Source of the DNA: Azospirillum canadense
Lineage (GTDB): Bacteria; Pseudomonadota; Alphaproteobacteria; Azospirillales; Azospirillaceae
Assembly (NCBI RefSeq): GCF_025961225.1
Contig: NZ_JAOQNG010000001.1
Span: 2,824,001 to 2,888,000, forward strand
Direction: 5' to 3'
DNA length: 64,000 nucleotides
The notes beneath the pieces are model-generated. The model worked only from the letters and a program-made list of their open reading frames with translations. It did no database searches and had not been told where the DNA came from. Both the position numbers and the translations under genes were made by a program. Of this stretch, positions 1 through 11,295 are shown piece by piece; the stretch's first letter is position 1, and the number at the start of each line of letters is the position of its first letter.

Positions 1-58
1 TGTCCAGAGTAACCGTTGACAGGCCCGAAGGTCCCGCGACAAGGCCGGCACAAAGTTG

Positions 59-80
59 GGACCGCGCCGGGGCGCGGTCC
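59..80 (-). terminator. Hairpin downstream of aqpZ
   Basis: A perfect 10-bp inverted repeat with a 2-nt loop (arms 59-68 and 71-80) lies 60 nt past the aqpZ stop. No clear T-tract follows on either strand, so it may be a weak terminator or simply a stable 3' structure. Confidence 0.4.
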
Positions 81-105
81 ACAAGGCTCGGGAGGAAGGG
101 CCTGT

Positions 106-135
106 CAGGAAGGTTCGGTTCAGGAAGGTTCGGTT
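106..135. repeat. 15-bp tandem duplication after aqpZ
   Basis: The unit CAGGAAGGTTCGGTT occurs twice in direct succession (106-120 and 121-135), just downstream of the aqpZ stop codon. It looks like a simple local duplication with no obvious coding role. Confidence 0.75.
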
Positions 136-140
136 GAGGC

Positions 141-881
141 TCAGGCCGAGGGCCGCGCCTCGCCGGTGATGGCGGGCTTGGGCGGCATCTCCTCGGCCAG
201 CACGCGGTAGGCGAATCCGCCGAGCACGCCGCCGACGATCGGGGCCAGCCAGAACAGCCACAGCTGCTGCAACGCCCAGCCGCCGACGACCAGCGCCGGG
301 CCGGTGCTGCGCGCCGGATTGACCGAGGTGTTGGTCACCGGAATGCTGATCAGGTGGATCAGGGTGAGGGCAAGCCCGATGGCGAGCGGGGCGAAGCCCG
401 CCGGCGCCCGGCGGTCGGTGGAGCCCAGGATGACGACCAGGAACATGAAGGTCAGCACCACCTCCGCCACCAGCCCGGAGGTGAGGTTGTACGCGCCCGG
501 CGAATGCTCCCCGTACCCGTTGGCGGCCAACCCCTTGGCGGCCAGCGACCAGTCCGCCTTACCGCTGGCGATGACGTACAGCACCAGCGCCGCCAAGAAG
601 GCGCCGACGACCTGGGCGATGACGTAAGGCAGGATGTCCTTCGCCGGGAACCGCCCGCCGGCCCACAGTCCGACGGTGACCGCCGGGTTCAGGTGGCAGC
701 CGGAGATGTGGCCGACCGAGTAGGCCATCGTCAGCACCGTCAGGCCGAAGGCGAGAGAGACGCCGGTCAGCCCGATGCCGACTTCGGGAAAGGCCGCGGA
801 CAGCACGGCGCTGCCGCAACCGCCGAAGACGAGCCAGAAGGTGCCGAGAAACTCCGCCGTCGTGCGCCGGAACATGGTCAT
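141..881 (-). CDS. aqpZ: Aquaporin Z-type water channel
   Basis: Encodes a 246-residue inner-membrane channel of the MIP family that passes water. Both signature half-helix motifs are visible: HLNPAVT (NPA near residues 65-67) and SVNPARS (NPA near 188-190, followed by the conserved Arg of the selectivity filter). Six hydrophobic segments alternate around them, and the length is normal for AqpZ. The short polar N-terminus before the first membrane helix supports the chosen ATG. The gene diverges from the peptide-transport operon across a 295-bp intergenic region. A glycerol facilitator is less likely, because the loops lack the extra length of GlpF. Confidence 0.93.
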   Translation of the reverse strand: MTMFRRTTAEFLGTFWLVFGGCGSAVLSAAFPEVGIGLTGVSLAFGLTVLTMAYSVGHISGCHLNPAVTVGLWAGGRFPAKDILPYVIAQVVGAFLAALVLYVIASGKADWSLAAKGLAANGYGEHSPGAYNLTSGLVAEVVLTFMFLVVILGSTDRRAPAGFAPLAIGLALTLIHLISIPVTNTSVNPARSTGPALVVGGWALQQLWLFWLAPIVGGVLGGFAYRVLAEEMPPKPAITGEARPSA

Positions 882-1176
882 GGGAGCACTCCTACGCTTT
901 CCCTTTTTTCAAGACCGCCTTGGCCGGCCCTCTTGCTGGCTTCGTGACGACGTCCTTTGTCTTGCAGGCCGTTCCGGGATCCGTTGTGCGCCCGCGGGTC
1001 CGGCGCGGGCCAGCGCGCGGGCGTAACATACTGTTGCCCACCTCCAGGACCGGCTACCCCGTCCGTCGGCGCGCCCTCCGCCCGGTCGGGTGGCCCTTCC
1101 CGGCGGGGTTTGCCATACTGCGGCCCTGACGCTGATCGACACTCGCCCAACCCCACCAACGACCGCAGGTTTGCCG

Positions 1177-3015
1177 ATGCGCCGCACGATCGCCACCGCC
1201 GCCAAGAAAACCATCCTGTTGGCCGTACTCGCGCTGGCGGCGCCGGCGTACGCCGACACGGCGACCGTGGCCGCGCTGAAGCAGTTCGGCGAACCGGAGT
1301 TCAAGCCGGGCTTCACTCACTTCCCGCACGCCAACCCTGACGCGCCGAAGGGCGGGGCCGTTACGCTGGCCGCCCAGGGCAGCTTCGACAGCCTGAACCC
1401 GATCATCCTGCGCGGCGTGACCCCGCGCACGCTCGGGCTGGTGTCGGACAGCCTGATGGTCGGCTCCGGCTGGGAACTGGACGCCGCCTACGGCGCCTTG
1501 GTCGAAAGCGTGGAGGTGCCCGACGACAAGAGCTGGGCAACGTTCCACCTGCGCAAGGACGCGCGCTGGCACGACGGCGTTCCGCTGACGGCCGGGGACG
1601 TGGTGTTCGCCTGGGACTCGATCCAGGCGCACGGCTCGCCCTTCCTGAAATCCTTCCTCGACCGCGTCGCCACGGTAGAGGCGCTGGACGACAACCGCGT
1701 GAAGATCACGCTGAAGACCACCGGCGAGATCAAGCCGATCATCGACTTCGCCACCTCGATCGCGCCCCAGCCGAAGCATTGGTGGACGGCCAACGGCCGC
1801 GACATCTCCAAGACGACGCTGGAACCGATCCTCGGCAGCGGCCCCTACCGCATCAAGACGGTCGATCCCGGCCGCTCCATCACCTACGAGCGCGTCCAGG
1901 ATTATTGGGGCAAGGACTTGCCGGTGGCGCGCGGCTTCAACAACTTCGACACCGTCAAGGTCGACTATTACCGCGACGACGATGTGATGTTCGAGGCCTT
2001 CAAGGCCGGCGCCTACGACTTCCGCACCGAGAACCGGGCGCAGCGCTGGACCACCGGCTACGACTTCCCGGCCATGAAGGACGGCCGCGTGGCGCGGCGC
2101 GCGGTGAAGAGCGAGTTGCCGCTGGGCGCCCAGGGCTTCCGCCTGAACACCCGGCGCGCCAAGTTCGCCGACCCGCGGGTGCGCGAGGCGCTGGGCTATC
2201 TGTTTGATTTCGAGTGGATCCAGAAGAACATCCTGTACGGGCAGTACAGCCGCACGACGTCGAATTTCCCCAACTCCGACTTCGGCGCCAAAGGTCCGCC
2301 CACGTCGGCCGAGTTGGCCCTGCTGGAGCCCTTCCGCGGCAAGATTCCAGAGCGCGCCTTCACCAACGCCTTCGAGCCGCCCAAGACCGACGGCAGCGGC
2401 AACAACCGCGCCAACGTCCGCGAGGCGACGCGCCTGTTCCGCGAGGCCGGCTGGGAGCTGAAGAACGGCAAGCTCACCAACGCCAAGACCGGCGAGGCGA
2501 TGAGCATCGAGTTCCTGGACGGCAGCGGCGGCCTGACGCGCGTGGTGCAGCCCTATGTCGAGGCGCTGCGCAAGGTCGGCATCGACGCCACCCTGCGCCT
2601 CGTCGACACCGCCCAGTACCAGGCGCGCACGGACGAGTTCGACTTCGACGTGGTGGTCGCCAACTTCAACTTCTTCACCCCGCCGGGGACGGAGCTGCGC
2701 AGCTACTTCGGCTCGGCCGCCGCGGACATCAAGGGATCGGCCAACTACGCCGGCATCAAGCAGCCTGCCGCGGACGCCCTGATCGACCGCGCGCTGGCCG
2801 CCAAGGACCTGGACTCGGTGCAGGCCGCCACCCGCGCGCTCGACCGCGTGCTGCTGTGGGGTTTCTACATGATCCCGCACTGGTACAATCCGGACAACTG
2901 GGTCGCCTACAAGACGAAACTCGCCTTCCCGTCAACGCCGCCGAAATACGACCTGGGCTTCCGCAACAGCGGCTTCCCGGACACGTGGTGGGTGCAGCCC
3001 GGCAAGGAGGGGTAA
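1177..3015 (+). CDS. yejA: YejA-like peptide-binding protein, copy 1
   Basis: Periplasmic solute-binding protein (SBP family 5) of a Yej-type peptide ABC importer, 612 residues. Residues 1-26 form a classic signal peptide ending in APAYA. The start of the mature protein matches the YejA pattern (F-HFPHANPDAPKGG, then GSFDSLNP). An upstream in-frame ATG at 1090 would place 29 odd residues before the signal, so 1177 is preferred. It is first in a five-gene run with a second yejA-like gene, yejB, yejE and yejF. By family knowledge the E. coli system takes up peptide-like compounds such as microcin C. The actual substrate here is not known. Confidence 0.9.
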   Translation: MRRTIATAAKKTILLAVLALAAPAYADTATVAALKQFGEPEFKPGFTHFPHANPDAPKGGAVTLAAQGSFDSLNPIILRGVTPRTLGLVSDSLMVGSGWELDAAYGALVESVEVPDDKSWATFHLRKDARWHDGVPLTAGDVVFAWDSIQAHGSPFLKSFLDRVATVEALDDNRVKITLKTTGEIKPIIDFATSIAPQPKHWWTANGRDISKTTLEPILGSGPYRIKTVDPGRSITYERVQDYWGKDLPVARGFNNFDTVKVDYYRDDDVMFEAFKAGAYDFRTENRAQRWTTGYDFPAMKDGRVARRAVKSELPLGAQGFRLNTRRAKFADPRVREALGYLFDFEWIQKNILYGQYSRTTSNFPNSDFGAKGPPTSAELALLEPFRGKIPERAFTNAFEPPKTDGSGNNRANVREATRLFREAGWELKNGKLTNAKTGEAMSIEFLDGSGGLTRVVQPYVEALRKVGIDATLRLVDTAQYQARTDEFDFDVVVANFNFFTPPGTELRSYFGSAAADIKGSANYAGIKQPAADALIDRALAAKDLDSVQAATRALDRVLLWGFYMIPHWYNPDNWVAYKTKLAFPSTPPKYDLGFRNSGFPDTWWVQPGKEG

Positions 3016-3127
3016 GCGCCCCGAACGTCCCCCACCCCGGGGGATCGGGACATAAGCCGAGGCTCCGCCTTGATTGTGCCACAGGTCGCCCCCTACCTTA
3101 CCGGAAACGGGAGAGGCCGAGAGGGGC

Positions 3128-4951
3128 ATGACAAAGACCGGAAAAGCGATCCTGGCCGCCGTGATGTGCCTGTACCTCGTGGCGCCGGGCGCGCACGCGC
3201 AGCCGGGTAGCCACGCGGTGACGGCGCACGGAACGCCCAAATACGGGCCGGACTTCAAGCATTTCGACTACGTCAACCCGGACGCGCCCAAGGGCGGCGA
3301 GGTGAAGCTGGCGACCTACGGCAGCTTCGACAGCCTGAACCCCTTCATCCTGCGCGGCTCTCCCGCCGGCGGCGCCGGCCTGCCCTTCGAGACCCTGACG
3401 GTCGGCAGCAACGACGAAGTGCTGACCCAGTATGGTTTGCTGGCCGAAACAATTGCCGTCGCCGACGACCGCGGCTCCGTCGCCTTCACGCTGCGGCCAC
3501 AGGCGCGCTTCCACGACGGCACGCCGGTGACCGTCGAGGACGTGATCTGGAGCTTCGAGACGCTGCGCGACAAGGGCCACCCGACCTATCGCACCTATTA
3601 CGCCGACGTGGCGAAGGCGGAGAAGACCGGGGAGCGGACGGTCACCTTCACGTTCCGCAACGGCAACAATCCCGAACTGCCAGTCATCATGGGCCAGTTG
3701 CCGGTCCTGCCGAAGCATGTCTTTGAAACCCGCGACTTCGCCTCCACCACGCTGGAGCCGATCGTCGGCAGCGGCCCTTACAAGATCGCCGACGTGCAGC
3801 CCGGCCGCTCCATCACCTACCAGCGGGTCGCCGACTGGTGGGGCAAGGACTTGCCGGTCAACCGCGGCCGCTACAACTTCGACCGCATCCGCTTTGATTA
3901 CTACCGCGACCTGGACGTGGTGTTCGAGGCGTTCAAGGCGGGTGCCATCGACTTCCGGGTGGAGAATTCCTCGAAAAACTGGGTCACCGGCTACGACGTG
4001 CCGGCCGTGCGCGAGGGGCGGATCGTCCGCGAGGAGATCAAGCACCAAGACCCGCAGGGCATGCAGGCCTTCGTCTTCAACAGCCGCCGCCCCATCTTCG
4101 CCGACCGCCGGGTGCGCGAGGCGCTGAATCACCTGTTCGACTATGAGTGGACGCGCGCGAACCTGTCCTACGGCCTGTTCCAGCGCACCAAGAGCTTCTT
4201 CGCCAACTCCGAACTCGCCGCCACGGGTCTGCCGAGCGAGGCCGAGGTGAAGCTGCTGGAGCCCTTCCGCGGCAAGCTGCCGGAGGAGGTCTTCAGCAAG
4301 GCTTACGAGCCGCCGAAGACCGATGGATCCGGCAACATCCGCCAGAACCTGCGCACCGCGCTCGGCCTGCTGAAGGAGGCCGGTTGGGAGTTGAAGGGCA
4401 ACAAACTGGTCAACGCAAAGACCGGCGAGCCCATGCGCTTCGAGATACTGCTGGTCCAGGCGGACATGGAGCGCATCACCCAGCCCTTCGTCCGCAACCT
4501 GGAACGGGCGGGCATCGAGGCCGGCATCCGCGTGGTGGACACGGCGCAGTACCAGAACCGCACGGACAATTTCGACTTCGACATGATCATCCAGCGTATG
4601 CCGCAGTCGTTGTCGCCCGGCAACGAGCAGCGCGACTACTGGCAATCGGCCAAGGCCGACCTGCCGGGCAGCCGCAATCTGGCGGGCATCAAGGACCCGG
4701 TCGTCGATCAGCTGATCGAGACGCTGATCCAGGCTCCGGACCGCGACAGCCTCGTGGCCGCGACCAAGGCGCTCGACCGCGTCCTGCTGTGGGGCTGGTA
4801 CGTCATCCCGCAGTGGCACGACGACGTGCGCCGCGTCGCCTATTGGAACCGTTTCTCCCACCCGGCGGTTGCGCCCAAGTATGGCTTGGCGTTCGTCGAC
4901 ACTTGGTGGGTCGATCCGCAGAAGACGGCCTCCCTGAAGACGGCTCCCTGA
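3128..4951 (+). CDS. yejA: YejA-like peptide-binding protein, copy 2
   Basis: Second periplasmic family-5 solute-binding protein, 607 residues, paralogous to the gene just upstream. The shared blocks include GSFDSLNPFILRG, the EPIVGSGPYKI region and the C-terminal LLWGWYVIPQWH. A signal peptide (residues 1-24, ending AHA) follows an ATG preceded by purine-rich GAGGGG. The stretch KYGPDFKHFDYVNPDAPKGG is closer to E. coli YejA than copy 1 is. The two copies have clearly diverged, so they probably bind different peptides and share one permease. The gene is 112 bp after copy 1 and 47 bp before yejB, consistent with one operon. Confidence 0.92.
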   Translation: MTKTGKAILAAVMCLYLVAPGAHAQPGSHAVTAHGTPKYGPDFKHFDYVNPDAPKGGEVKLATYGSFDSLNPFILRGSPAGGAGLPFETLTVGSNDEVLTQYGLLAETIAVADDRGSVAFTLRPQARFHDGTPVTVEDVIWSFETLRDKGHPTYRTYYADVAKAEKTGERTVTFTFRNGNNPELPVIMGQLPVLPKHVFETRDFASTTLEPIVGSGPYKIADVQPGRSITYQRVADWWGKDLPVNRGRYNFDRIRFDYYRDLDVVFEAFKAGAIDFRVENSSKNWVTGYDVPAVREGRIVREEIKHQDPQGMQAFVFNSRRPIFADRRVREALNHLFDYEWTRANLSYGLFQRTKSFFANSELAATGLPSEAEVKLLEPFRGKLPEEVFSKAYEPPKTDGSGNIRQNLRTALGLLKEAGWELKGNKLVNAKTGEPMRFEILLVQADMERITQPFVRNLERAGIEAGIRVVDTAQYQNRTDNFDFDMIIQRMPQSLSPGNEQRDYWQSAKADLPGSRNLAGIKDPVVDQLIETLIQAPDRDSLVAATKALDRVLLWGWYVIPQWHDDVRRVAYWNRFSHPAVAPKYGLAFVDTWWVDPQKTASLKTAP

Positions 4952-4998
4952 GGACGGCCCACTAAAGACGAACAATTTCAGAAAGGCGATCCCGCGCG

Positions 4999-6114
4999 AT
5001 GCTGGCCTACATCATCCGCCGTCTGCTGCTGATCATCCCGACGCTGTTCGGGATCATGGTCATCAACTTCCTGATCGTGCAGATCGCCCCCGGCGGCCCG
5101 ATCGAGCAGATGATCGCCCGCGTCCAGGGCACGGCGGTGGAGGCAACCGCGCGCATCGGCGGCACCGGCGGAGGCGACACCGGCGGAGCCGGCGCGCAGA
5201 ACCAGCAGGCCCAGGGCGGGGACACCGGCAGTCGCTACCGCGGCGCCCAGGGCCTGGACCCGGAGTTCATCAAGCAGCTGGAGCGCGAGTTCGGCTTCGA
5301 CAAGCCGCTGCACGAGCGCTTCATCCACATGATGTCCAATTACATCGTGTTCGACTTCGGCAAGAGCTACTTCCGCGACCGCCGCGTTGCCGACCTGGTG
5401 ATCGAGAAGATGCCGGTGTCGATCTCGCTGGGCATCTGGACGACGCTGATCGTCTATCTGGTGTCGATCCCGCTGGGCATCGCCAAGGCGGTGCGCGACG
5501 GGCAGCCTTTCGACGTCTGGACCTCCGGCGTGGTCATCGTCGGCTATGCCATCCCCAGCTTCCTCTTTGCCGTGCTGCTGATCGTGGTCTTCGCCGGCGG
5601 GCGCTATTTCGACTGGTTTCCGTTGCGCGGGCTGGTGTCGGACAACTGGCACGAACTGCCCTGGTGGAAGCAAATCCTGGATTACCTCTGGCACATGGTG
5701 CTGCCGGTCCTGTCCATGGTGATCGGCGGCTTCGCCGGCCTGACCATGCTGACCAAGAACTCCTTCCTGGAGGAGATCAACAAGCAGTACGTCATCACCG
5801 CCCGCGCCAAAGGCTTGGCCGAGCGCCGGGTGCTCTACGGCCACGTCTTCCGCAACGCCATGCTGATCGTCATCGCCGGCTTCCCCGGCGCCTTCATCGG
5901 CATCCTGTTCACGGGCGCCCTGCTGATCGAGGTGATCTTCTCGCTGGACGGGCTGGGCCTGCTGGGCTTCGAGGCGGCGATCAACCGCGACTACCCGGTG
6001 ATGTTCGGCACGCTGTATTTCTTCACGCTGCTGGGCCTTGTCATGAACCTCGTCGGCGACATCACCTACGTCGCCGTCGACCCCCGCATCGACTTCGAAG
6101 CGCGGAGGGTGTGA
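4999..6114 (+). CDS. yejB: Peptide ABC transporter permease YejB
   Basis: Inner-membrane permease subunit of 371 residues. The sequence follows E. coli YejB closely: the [14 protein letters not shown] first helix, [11 protein letters not shown], the [11 protein letters not shown] block and FDKPLHERF, then the binding-protein-dependent transport signature (EAA loop, [20 protein letters not shown]) near residues 270-290. A Gly/Gln/Ala-rich periplasmic insertion near residues 50-80 sits where YejB also carries a low-complexity stretch. It should pair with YejE and the fused ATPase YejF. The start has GAAAGGCGA upstream, and the spacing suggests co-transcription with the two binding proteins. Confidence 0.95.
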   Translation: MLAYIIRRLLLIIPTLFGIMVINFLIVQIAPGGPIEQMIARVQGTAVEATARIGGTGGGDTGGAGAQNQQAQGGDTGSRYRGAQGLDPEFIKQLEREFGFDKPLHERFIHMMSNYIVFDFGKSYFRDRRVADLVIEKMPVSISLGIWTTLIVYLVSIPLGIAKAVRDGQPFDVWTSGVVIVGYAIPSFLFAVLLIVVFAGGRYFDWFPLRGLVSDNWHELPWWKQILDYLWHMVLPVLSMVIGGFAGLTMLTKNSFLEEINKQYVITARAKGLAERRVLYGHVFRNAMLIVIAGFPGAFIGILFTGALLIEVIFSLDGLGLLGFEAAINRDYPVMFGTLYFFTLLGLVMNLVGDITYVAVDPRIDFEARRV

Positions 6115-6143
6115 TGGGGGTGCTTATCATGCCGACGCACACT

Positions 6144-6250
6144 CCCTCTCCCCTCTGGGGAGAGGGTTGGGGTGAGGGGGTTGCGCTTTTGCCGAACGCA
6201 CCGCCACGCGCAACCCCCTCACCCTCCCCTCTCCCCGGGGGGGAGAGGGA
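6144..6250. repeat. Family C inverted repeat between yejB and yejE
   Basis: Two CCCTCTCCCC/GGGGAGAGGG hairpins flank an outer pairing of GGTTGGGGTGAGGGGGTTGC with GCAACCCCCTCACCCTCCC. Similar elements sit at 24441-24569, with half-sized relatives at 14094-14120 and 19711-19745. It interrupts the yej operon and could act as an attenuating or mRNA-stabilising structure. Confidence 0.85.
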
Positions 6251-6274
6251 AAGCCCCCGTTGGGAGGGCCAGCC

Positions 6275-7399
6275 ATGAGCGGCGAGCGCTTCCTGGGATT
6301 CCGCGTCACACCGCTGACGCGGCGGCGGCTGGCGAACTTCCGGGCGAACCGGCGGGGCTTCTGGTCCTTCTGGATCTTCCTGGTCCTGTTCGTGCTGTCG
6401 TTGGGCGCGGAGTTCATCGCCAACGACAAGCCGCTGCTGATCAAGTACGACAATGCGCTGTACTGGCCGGTCTTCCACACCTACCCGGAGACCACCTTTG
6501 GCGGCGAGTTCGAAACGGAAACCGACTACCGCGACCCCTTCGTCCGCCAGCTGATCGAGGAGAAGGGCTGGATCGTCTGGCCACCGATCCCCTACAGCTA
6601 CCGCACGATCAACTACAACCTGCCGGTCCCCGCCCCGGCTCCGCCGTCGGCGGACAATTGGCTGGGCACCGACGACCAGGGGCGCGACGTGGTGGCGCGG
6701 CTGATCTACGGCTTCCGCATCTCGGTCCTGTTCGGGCTGGTGCTGACCGCCGTCTCCTCGGTGGTCGGCATCATGGCGGGCGCGGTCCAAGGTTACTTTG
6801 GCGGCTTGACCGACCTGCTGTTCCAGCGCTTCATCGAGATCTGGCAGGGCCTCCCAACCCTGTTCCTGCTGATCATCCTCTCAAGCGTCGTGACGCCGAA
6901 CTTCTGGTGGCTGCTGGGGCTGTTGCTGCTGTTCTCCTGGACCGCGCTGGTCCATGTGGTGCGGGCGGAGTTCCTGCGGGCGCGCAACCTGGATTACGTG
7001 CGTTCGGCCCGCGCGCTGGGAGCGACGGACGCAACGATCATGGTGCGGCACGTGCTGCCCAACGCCATGGTGGCGACGCTGACCTTCATGCCCTTCATCC
7101 TGAACGGCTCCATCACCACCCTGACCGCGTTGGACTTCCTGGGCTTCGGCCTGCCCCCCGGCTCCCCCTCGCTGGGCGAGCTGCTGGCGCAGGGCAAGGC
7201 GAACCTTCAGGCGCCCTGGCTCGGCCTGACCGCCTTCTTCGTGCTGGCGATCATGCTGAGCCTGCTGATCTTCATCGGCGAGGCGGTGCGCGACGCATTC
7301 GACCCGCGCAAGACCATCGGCCAGCTGTCCACCGCCACGTCCGGCGCCAACGAGGCCGCCGCCGTGGCCGCGAAGACGAAGCGGGAGGCGGCGGAGTGA
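6275..7399 (+). CDS. yejE: Peptide ABC transporter permease YejE
   Basis: Second inner-membrane permease, 374 residues, matching YejE. It has a short cytoplasmic N-terminus (FLGFRVTPLTRRRLANFRAN), a first membrane helix, then a periplasmic domain with NDKPLLIKYDNALYWP and TFGGEFETETDYRDP. The transport signature with LGATDATIMVRHVLPN comes near residue 250. The ATG at 6275 has GGGAGGG about 8 nt upstream and is better than an in-frame TTG at 6260. The 160-bp gap after yejB is filled by an inverted repeat, which is unusual inside an operon whose products act in one complex. Confidence 0.94.
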   Translation: MSGERFLGFRVTPLTRRRLANFRANRRGFWSFWIFLVLFVLSLGAEFIANDKPLLIKYDNALYWPVFHTYPETTFGGEFETETDYRDPFVRQLIEEKGWIVWPPIPYSYRTINYNLPVPAPAPPSADNWLGTDDQGRDVVARLIYGFRISVLFGLVLTAVSSVVGIMAGAVQGYFGGLTDLLFQRFIEIWQGLPTLFLLIILSSVVTPNFWWLLGLLLLFSWTALVHVVRAEFLRARNLDYVRSARALGATDATIMVRHVLPNAMVATLTFMPFILNGSITTLTALDFLGFGLPPGSPSLGELLAQGKANLQAPWLGLTAFFVLAIMLSLLIFIGEAVRDAFDPRKTIGQLSTATSGANEAAAVAAKTKREAAE

Positions 7400-7463
7400 C
7401 CAAGACCCAAAGCACAGCCCCAAGCACGGCTTCAAACACGGCCCCAAGAAGGCGGAACAGCCC

Positions 7464-9099
<1,636 letters not shown>

Positions 9100-9125
<26 letters not shown>

Positions 9126-9729
9126 CCGGACGCCGTTTCCCGGCTGGGGGCGAGGCTTTGGGGGTTCGCGGGGACGGTTGCTTCCCCGGCAGCGCCACCT
9201 CCCGCCATTGCCCCGGCGCCAGCCCATCGAGCGTCCAGTCGCCGATGGACCAGCGGATCAGCCGCAGGGTCGGAAAGCCGACCGCCGCGGTCATGCGGCG
9301 GACTTGGCGGTTGCGGCCCTCGCGCAGGGTCAGCGCGATCCAGCTGGTGGGAATGCTGGCGCGGTGGCGCACCGGCGGGTCGCGCGGCCACAGGTTGGCC
9401 GGTTCCTCCATCCGCAACGCTTCAGCCGGCAGGGTCGGGCCGTCGTTCAGCGTCACACCGGCGCGCAGGCGCTGCAAGGCCTCCTCCGTCGGCACGCCCT
9501 CGACCTGCACCCAATAGGTTTTGGGCAGCTTGTGCTTGGGCGAGGCGATGCGCGCGATCAAGGCGCCGTCGTCGCTCAGCGTCAGCAACCCCTCGCTGTC
9601 GCGGTCCAGCCGCCCGGCGGCATAGACGCCCTTCACCGGCACATGGTCGGCCAGGGTCGGGCGGCCCTGATCGTCGGTGAATTGGGGCAGCACGCCGTAG
9701 GGCTTGTTCAGAAGGATCAGACGGGGCAC
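9100..9729 (-). CDS. rluE: RluE-type 23S rRNA pseudouridine synthase
   Basis: RNA-modifying enzyme of the RsuA/RluB/E/F family, 209 residues from a GTG start. The sequence begins directly with the catalytic-domain strand ([13 protein letters not shown]), with no S4 domain, which fits RluE. The catalytic motif [11 protein letters not shown] gives Asp near residue 42, and the C-terminal block has [12 protein letters not shown]. Family knowledge: RluE makes a single pseudouridine in 23S rRNA. The C-terminal 25 residues are basic and Pro/Ala-rich, probably disordered. The gene is divergent from ghrA (51 bp apart) and convergent with yejF, overlapping by 26 bp. Confidence 0.85.
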
Positions 9730-9780
9730 GGTGCGCTCAACGGGTTGGAAAACGATAACGACATTACAGGGGTTTGCACC

Positions 9781-10707
9781 GTGACGCTGCTTTTCTGCTC
9801 CACCACCGACCGGGCCGACGACTGGCTCGGTGAACTCGACCGCCGCATGCCCGGGCTGGAGGTGCGGGTGTGGCCGGAGATGGGTGACCCGGCGGACATC
9901 GACATGGCCCTGGTCTGGAAGCCGCCGCAGGGCCTGCTCGCCAGCCTGCCGAACCTGAAGCTGATCGTGTCGCTGGGCGCCGGGGTGGAGTCGATGCTGC
10001 TCGACCCGACGCTGCCGGACGTGCCGCTGGTACGCATGGTGTCGGAAGGGCTGACCCTGGACATGGCCGGCTTCGTGGCGCTGCAGGTTCTGCGCTGGCA
10101 CCGGCAGCTGGACGAGTACAAGGCCCAGCAGGCGGCGCAGACCTGGACCCAACTGGGCCACAAGCCGGCGTCGGAGGTCACCGTCGGCTTCCTGGGCTTG
10201 GGCGAACTGGGCACGGCCTCGGCCAGGACGTTGCTGAGCATGGATTACCGCGTGCTGGGCTGGAGCCGCACGCCCAAGAGCGTGCACGGGGTGGAGAGCT
10301 ATTCCGGGGCCGAGGGTTTGCCCAGGATGCTCGCCCAGTGCGACCTGCTGGTCTGCCTGCTTCCGCTGACGGACGGGACGCGCGGCGTCCTGAACCGGGA
10401 CCTGTTCGCCGCCCTGCCGCGTGGCGCTGTGGTGATCAACGCCGCGCGCGGCGGGCATCTGGTGGAAGCCGACCTGCTGGAGGCGCTGGACAGTGGCCAT
10501 TTGCGCGGCGCCAGCCTGGACGTCTTCGCGGAGGAGCCGCTGCCGCCCGGCCATCCCTTCTGGAGCCACCCGCGCATCCACGTCACCCCGCACATCGCGG
10601 CGGTCACCCACCCGTCGCGGTCGGCCCACATCGTGGTCGACGCGATCACCGCGCTGCGCGATGGGCGGCCCCTGCCCAACCTCGTGAACCGCAAACAGGG
10701 CTACTGA
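9781..10707 (+). CDS. ghrA: Glyoxylate/hydroxypyruvate reductase A-like dehydrogenase
   Basis: NAD(P)H-dependent D-2-hydroxyacid dehydrogenase, 308 residues from a GTG start. The nucleotide-binding domain has [11 protein letters not shown] near residue 136. The catalytic set is visible: Arg in INAARGGHL (about 222), Glu in DVFAEEPLP (about 252) and His in VTPHIAAVT (about 271). The overall pattern, including the SLGAGVE block, resembles GhrA, which reduces glyoxylate and hydroxypyruvate. The substrate cannot be fixed from sequence alone. It overlaps the 3' end of the opposing marR-type gene by 7 bp. Confidence 0.86.
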   Translation: MTLLFCSTTDRADDWLGELDRRMPGLEVRVWPEMGDPADIDMALVWKPPQGLLASLPNLKLIVSLGAGVESMLLDPTLPDVPLVRMVSEGLTLDMAGFVALQVLRWHRQLDEYKAQQAAQTWTQLGHKPASEVTVGFLGLGELGTASARTLLSMDYRVLGWSRTPKSVHGVESYSGAEGLPRMLAQCDLLVCLLPLTDGTRGVLNRDLFAALPRGAVVINAARGGHLVEADLLEALDSGHLRGASLDVFAEEPLPPGHPFWSHPRIHVTPHIAAVTHPSRSAHIVVDAITALRDGRPLPNLVNRKQGY

Positions 10708-11159
10708 ACGGTTTCCTCGACGGCAACCACATCATCGAGGCTGGCGGCGGTCAATTCCGCCTCCAGCCGCGCCTTGGCGGCGGAGGCCAGCTCCTCCTCC
10801 GCCCGGATGGTCGCCAAGTCCTCCGGCGTCACGGCGCCAGCGTCAATGACCAGTTCGGCGAAGTCGGAGAGGAAGACGCTGCCCTTGACGGTGCGCTGGA
10901 CGAGCACACTGCGCTTGTCCTCCGCATCGCGCTTGCGCTTGATGAAGCCCAGCAGGGACAGCCGGTCGAGCGCGCGGGTCACCGCGGGCTTGGAAATGTT
11001 CAGCATCGCCGCCAGACCGCGCACGGTGTGCGGCGGATCGGTCAGATAGACCTGGAGCATGATCGCCATCTGCCGCGCCGAAAGGTCCGGCCCGTCCTGC
11101 CGGACACTGGCGATCAACGCCGTGCGCCACAAGCCGAGCGCCTTGAGGTTCCGTGCCAT
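10701..11159 (-). CDS. MarR-family transcriptional regulator
   Basis: Predicted winged-helix DNA-binding regulator of 152 residues. The core ([57 protein letters not shown]) has the recognition helix near residues 55-70 and the beta-wing with the D-RS motif of MarR proteins. The ATG at 11159 is chosen because GGGGGGA lies about 7 nt upstream; an in-frame ATG further up (11201) would add 14 unsupported residues. The ligand is unknown. It is tail-to-tail with ghrA and has fliG behind its promoter side, so no target is obvious from context. Confidence 0.85.
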   Translation of the reverse strand: MARNLKALGLWRTALIASVRQDGPDLSARQMAIMLQVYLTDPPHTVRGLAAMLNISKPAVTRALDRLSLLGFIKRKRDAEDKRSVLVQRTVKGSVFLSDFAELVIDAGAVTPEDLATIRAEEELASAAKARLEAELTAASLDDVVAVEETVQ

Positions 11160-11295
11160 GCATCCCCCCGAATGCCGCGCCCGGATCCCGCCCCCGGACA
11201 CGCGGGACGAGTGTCACCCATGCCGCCCCACGCAGGCAAGCGTTTCGCAGCCGGATTGATCGGTCAGTTCGTCGCGGGGGGATGGGTAAGCCGCA

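Noticed and set aside
1054..4975. Two 600-codon minus-strand frames across the yejA-type genes
   Set aside because: Antisense shadows of two proteins with signal peptides and conserved family blocks on the plus strand.
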